A stretch of DNA of 64,000 nt from Rhizobium sp. Q54 (GTDB taxonomy: Bacteria; Pseudomonadota; Alphaproteobacteria; Reyranellales; Reyranellaceae): positions 1 to 64,000 of the forward strand of contig CAMDOT010000004.1 in NCBI GenBank assembly GCA_945903635.1. Reading direction: 5' to 3'. Each line of letters begins with the position of its first letter. Position 1 is the first letter of the stretch. The notes under the pieces are model-generated. The model had not been told where the DNA came from. It searched no databases and saw nothing but the letters and a program-made list of their open reading frames with translations. The position numbers were made by a program, and so were the translations under genes. Shown piece by piece: positions 62,917-64,000 of this stretch.

Positions 62917-63729
62917 TTGATCCGCTGGCTCGTTCTCGTGTTGCTGCTGATCGGAGTTGGCCCTCTGCAGGCGCAATCTCCGAAGCGCGTCGTCACGGTC
63001 AATCTCTGCCTCGACCAGCTCGCGCTTCGGCTGGCGGCGCCGGGCCAGCTCGTGGGCGTCAGCTACCTCTCGCTCGATCCCCGGATTTCCGTGCAGGTCG
63101 ACAAGGCGCGCGCGATTGCCCCGGTCCGCGCCACCGTCGAGTCGATCCTCGAGCTGCGGCCCGACCTCGTGATCTTCGACAGTGTCGCCCACGCCAACCA
63201 GAAGCGCCTGCTGCGCGGCGCCGGCGTGCCGCTGCTGGAACTGCCGTGGGCGGCCTCGCTCGAGGCCACTGAAGAGCTGATCTCCCGGATGGCAGCGGCG
63301 CTGGGCCGCGAGGAGGTCGGCCGAGCGCTGATCGCCGACATGCAGGCCGACCGCCGCCGGCTCACCTGGCAAGGGCCGCTCACTGCCACGGCCGCCGTGC
63401 TGCAGCCCAACCGCGGCACCGCCGGCAAACGCAGCCTGATGGATGAATTGCTGAGGCTCGCGGGCCTGCGCAATCTTGCGGCCGAACTCGGCATCCCGGC
63501 CTACGGCCGCCTGTCGCTCGAGTCGGTGCTCGCCGGCAAGCCGGACATGCTGGTGTTCGATGGCGTCGCCAATGCAAGTCCGGCACGGGCCACCGAATTC
63601 GTCGATCATCATGCCCTGTCGAGCCTGGCCGGCCGGGCGCGTATCGTGTCGCTGCCGATGAAGTACGCCGTCTGCGCCGGCCCGGAGAATTTTGAAGTAG
63701 TACGGTTGCTCGCCGAGGCCCGCCGATGA
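62917..63729 (+). CDS. btuF: cobalamin ABC-transporter binding protein BtuF
   Basis: The 270-aa periplasmic binding protein has a TTG start directly after the stop of the hydrolase gene. A signal peptide (LVLVLLLIGVGPLQAQ) precedes the two-lobe fold of the Peripla_BP_2 family, with VTVNLCLDQLALRLAAPGQLVGVS and the ELRPDLVIFDSVAHANQKRLLRGAGVPLLELP segment. It delivers corrinoid to BtuC. Its stop overlaps the permease ATG by 4 nt. Confidence 0.85.
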   Translation: MIRWLVLVLLLIGVGPLQAQSPKRVVTVNLCLDQLALRLAAPGQLVGVSYLSLDPRISVQVDKARAIAPVRATVESILELRPDLVIFDSVAHANQKRLLRGAGVPLLELPWAASLEATEELISRMAAALGREEVGRALIADMQADRRRLTWQGPLTATAAVLQPNRGTAGKRSLMDELLRLAGLRNLAAELGIPAYGRLSLESVLAGKPDMLVFDGVANASPARATEFVDHHALSSLAGRARIVSLPMKYAVCAGPENFEVVRLLAEARR

Positions 63730-64000
63730 GTAGTGCTGCGATGAGGGGCGCGGCGCTGAACCGATGGCTTTGCCTTCTGGTGCTGGTCCTCTTCGCCGGC
63801 TCGCTGGCCACGGGTCCCGTGCTGTGGCCGTGGCGCCTGGGCAACGAGGTCGGCTGGGCGATCGTGTGGGAGTTGCGTGTGCCGCGCGCCACGCTCGGCC
63901 TGCTGATCGGCGGGGCGCTCGGCCTCAGCGGCGCGGCGCTGCAGGGCTGGCTGCGCAATCCGCTGGTGGAACCGGGCGTCATCGGCGTCTCGGCCTGCGC
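63726..64000 (+). CDS. btuC: FecCD/BtuC-type permease (N-terminal part, cut by window edge)
   Basis: The 91 residues visible include a first membrane helix (WLCLLVLVLFAGSLATGPV), then the family-typical WELRVPRATLGLLIGGALGLSGAALQGWLRNPLVEPGVIGVS. The last is the LRxPR...QG..RNPLA.P..LG signature of FecCD permeases. ATG at 63726 overlaps the btuF stop. The context makes it the cobalamin permease; the ATPase is presumably beyond the window. Confidence 0.9.
   Translation, partial: MSSAAMRGAALNRWLCLLVLVLFAGSLATGPVLWPWRLGNEVGWAIVWELRVPRATLGLLIGGALGLSGAALQGWLRNPLVEPGVIGVSAC

Noticed and set aside
1-64000. Many long open frames on the opposite strand or in other frames of the real genes
   Set aside because: High G+C content gives long spurious frames. 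They lack family motifs, have Arg/Ala/Gly-biased composition, and overlap well-recognised genes such as serS, argS, puuE and btuB.

Overview
The window is a G+C-rich bacterial chromosome segment with dense, mostly co-directional gene runs and no rRNA, tRNA or CRISPR that I can see. The block dgt-argS-SPOR protein-nagZ-scpA-scpB-tatA-tatB-tatC-serS-surE is the classic alphaproteobacterial order. Together with many acyl-CoA synthetases, amidohydrolases, a TauD-like oxygenase, glutathione transferases and purine-breakdown genes, it suggests a metabolically versatile soil-type alphaproteobacterium (Rhizobiales/Reyranella-like). The exact genus cannot be told from the sequence alone.

Layout. 1-11,250 (minus strand): housekeeping block, ending with a universal stress protein and a TerC-family membrane protein. 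11,370-26,400: a purine salvage gene (gpt) followed by catabolic and redox genes (quinone-type dehydrogenase, aldolase/SDR fusion, TauD-type oxygenase, aldo/keto reductase, two amidohydrolases, flavin monooxygenase, Ldh-type dehydrogenase, aminotransferase), plus a membrane-anchored PIN-domain protein. 26,900-28,780: a small plus-strand island behind two tandem terminators. It encodes a proline-rich protein with a C-terminal PD-(D/E)XK-like nuclease and a 4-nt-overlapping second gene, which together look like a toxin-immunity pair. 28,780-33,770: allantoin breakdown (puuE, an allantoate/carbamoyl amidohydrolase, an M20 peptidase) and an acyl-CoA synthetase. 33,800-43,770: a pair of paralogous lipoproteins, a hydrolase with a GxCxG elbow, a second acyl-CoA synthetase, PhzF, and an Lrp-type regulator divergent from an E1-type 2-oxoacid dehydrogenase, followed by mtnA and an MFS transporter, probably a sulfur amino acid module.

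44,276-49,115: a Dpp/Opp-type ABC transporter (SBP, two permeases) whose ATPase gene is cut off before the ABC signature, beside 510 bp of hairpin-rich non-coding DNA, with a TetR regulator and its likely operator. 49,290-58,600 is patchy accessory DNA. It holds a duplicated lipoprotein locus (one copy frameshifted, one intact), a DUF4143-type ATPase, a Nudix protein, a methyltransferase, a Sel1-repeat protein, GFA and GST genes, and cbiZ. 58,700-64,000: a sugar-kinase-like gene whose ROK motifs are in circularly permuted order, then a cobalamin riboswitch controlling btuB - nitrilase-family hydrolase - btuF - btuC (cut by the window edge). CbiZ, the riboswitch and the Btu genes together point to corrinoid uptake and remodelling.

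The observations most worth following are the toxin-immunity-like pair behind double terminators, the permuted ROK kinase, the nitrilase-family gene embedded in the B12 uptake operon, and the broken ABC ATPase and lipoprotein duplicates.
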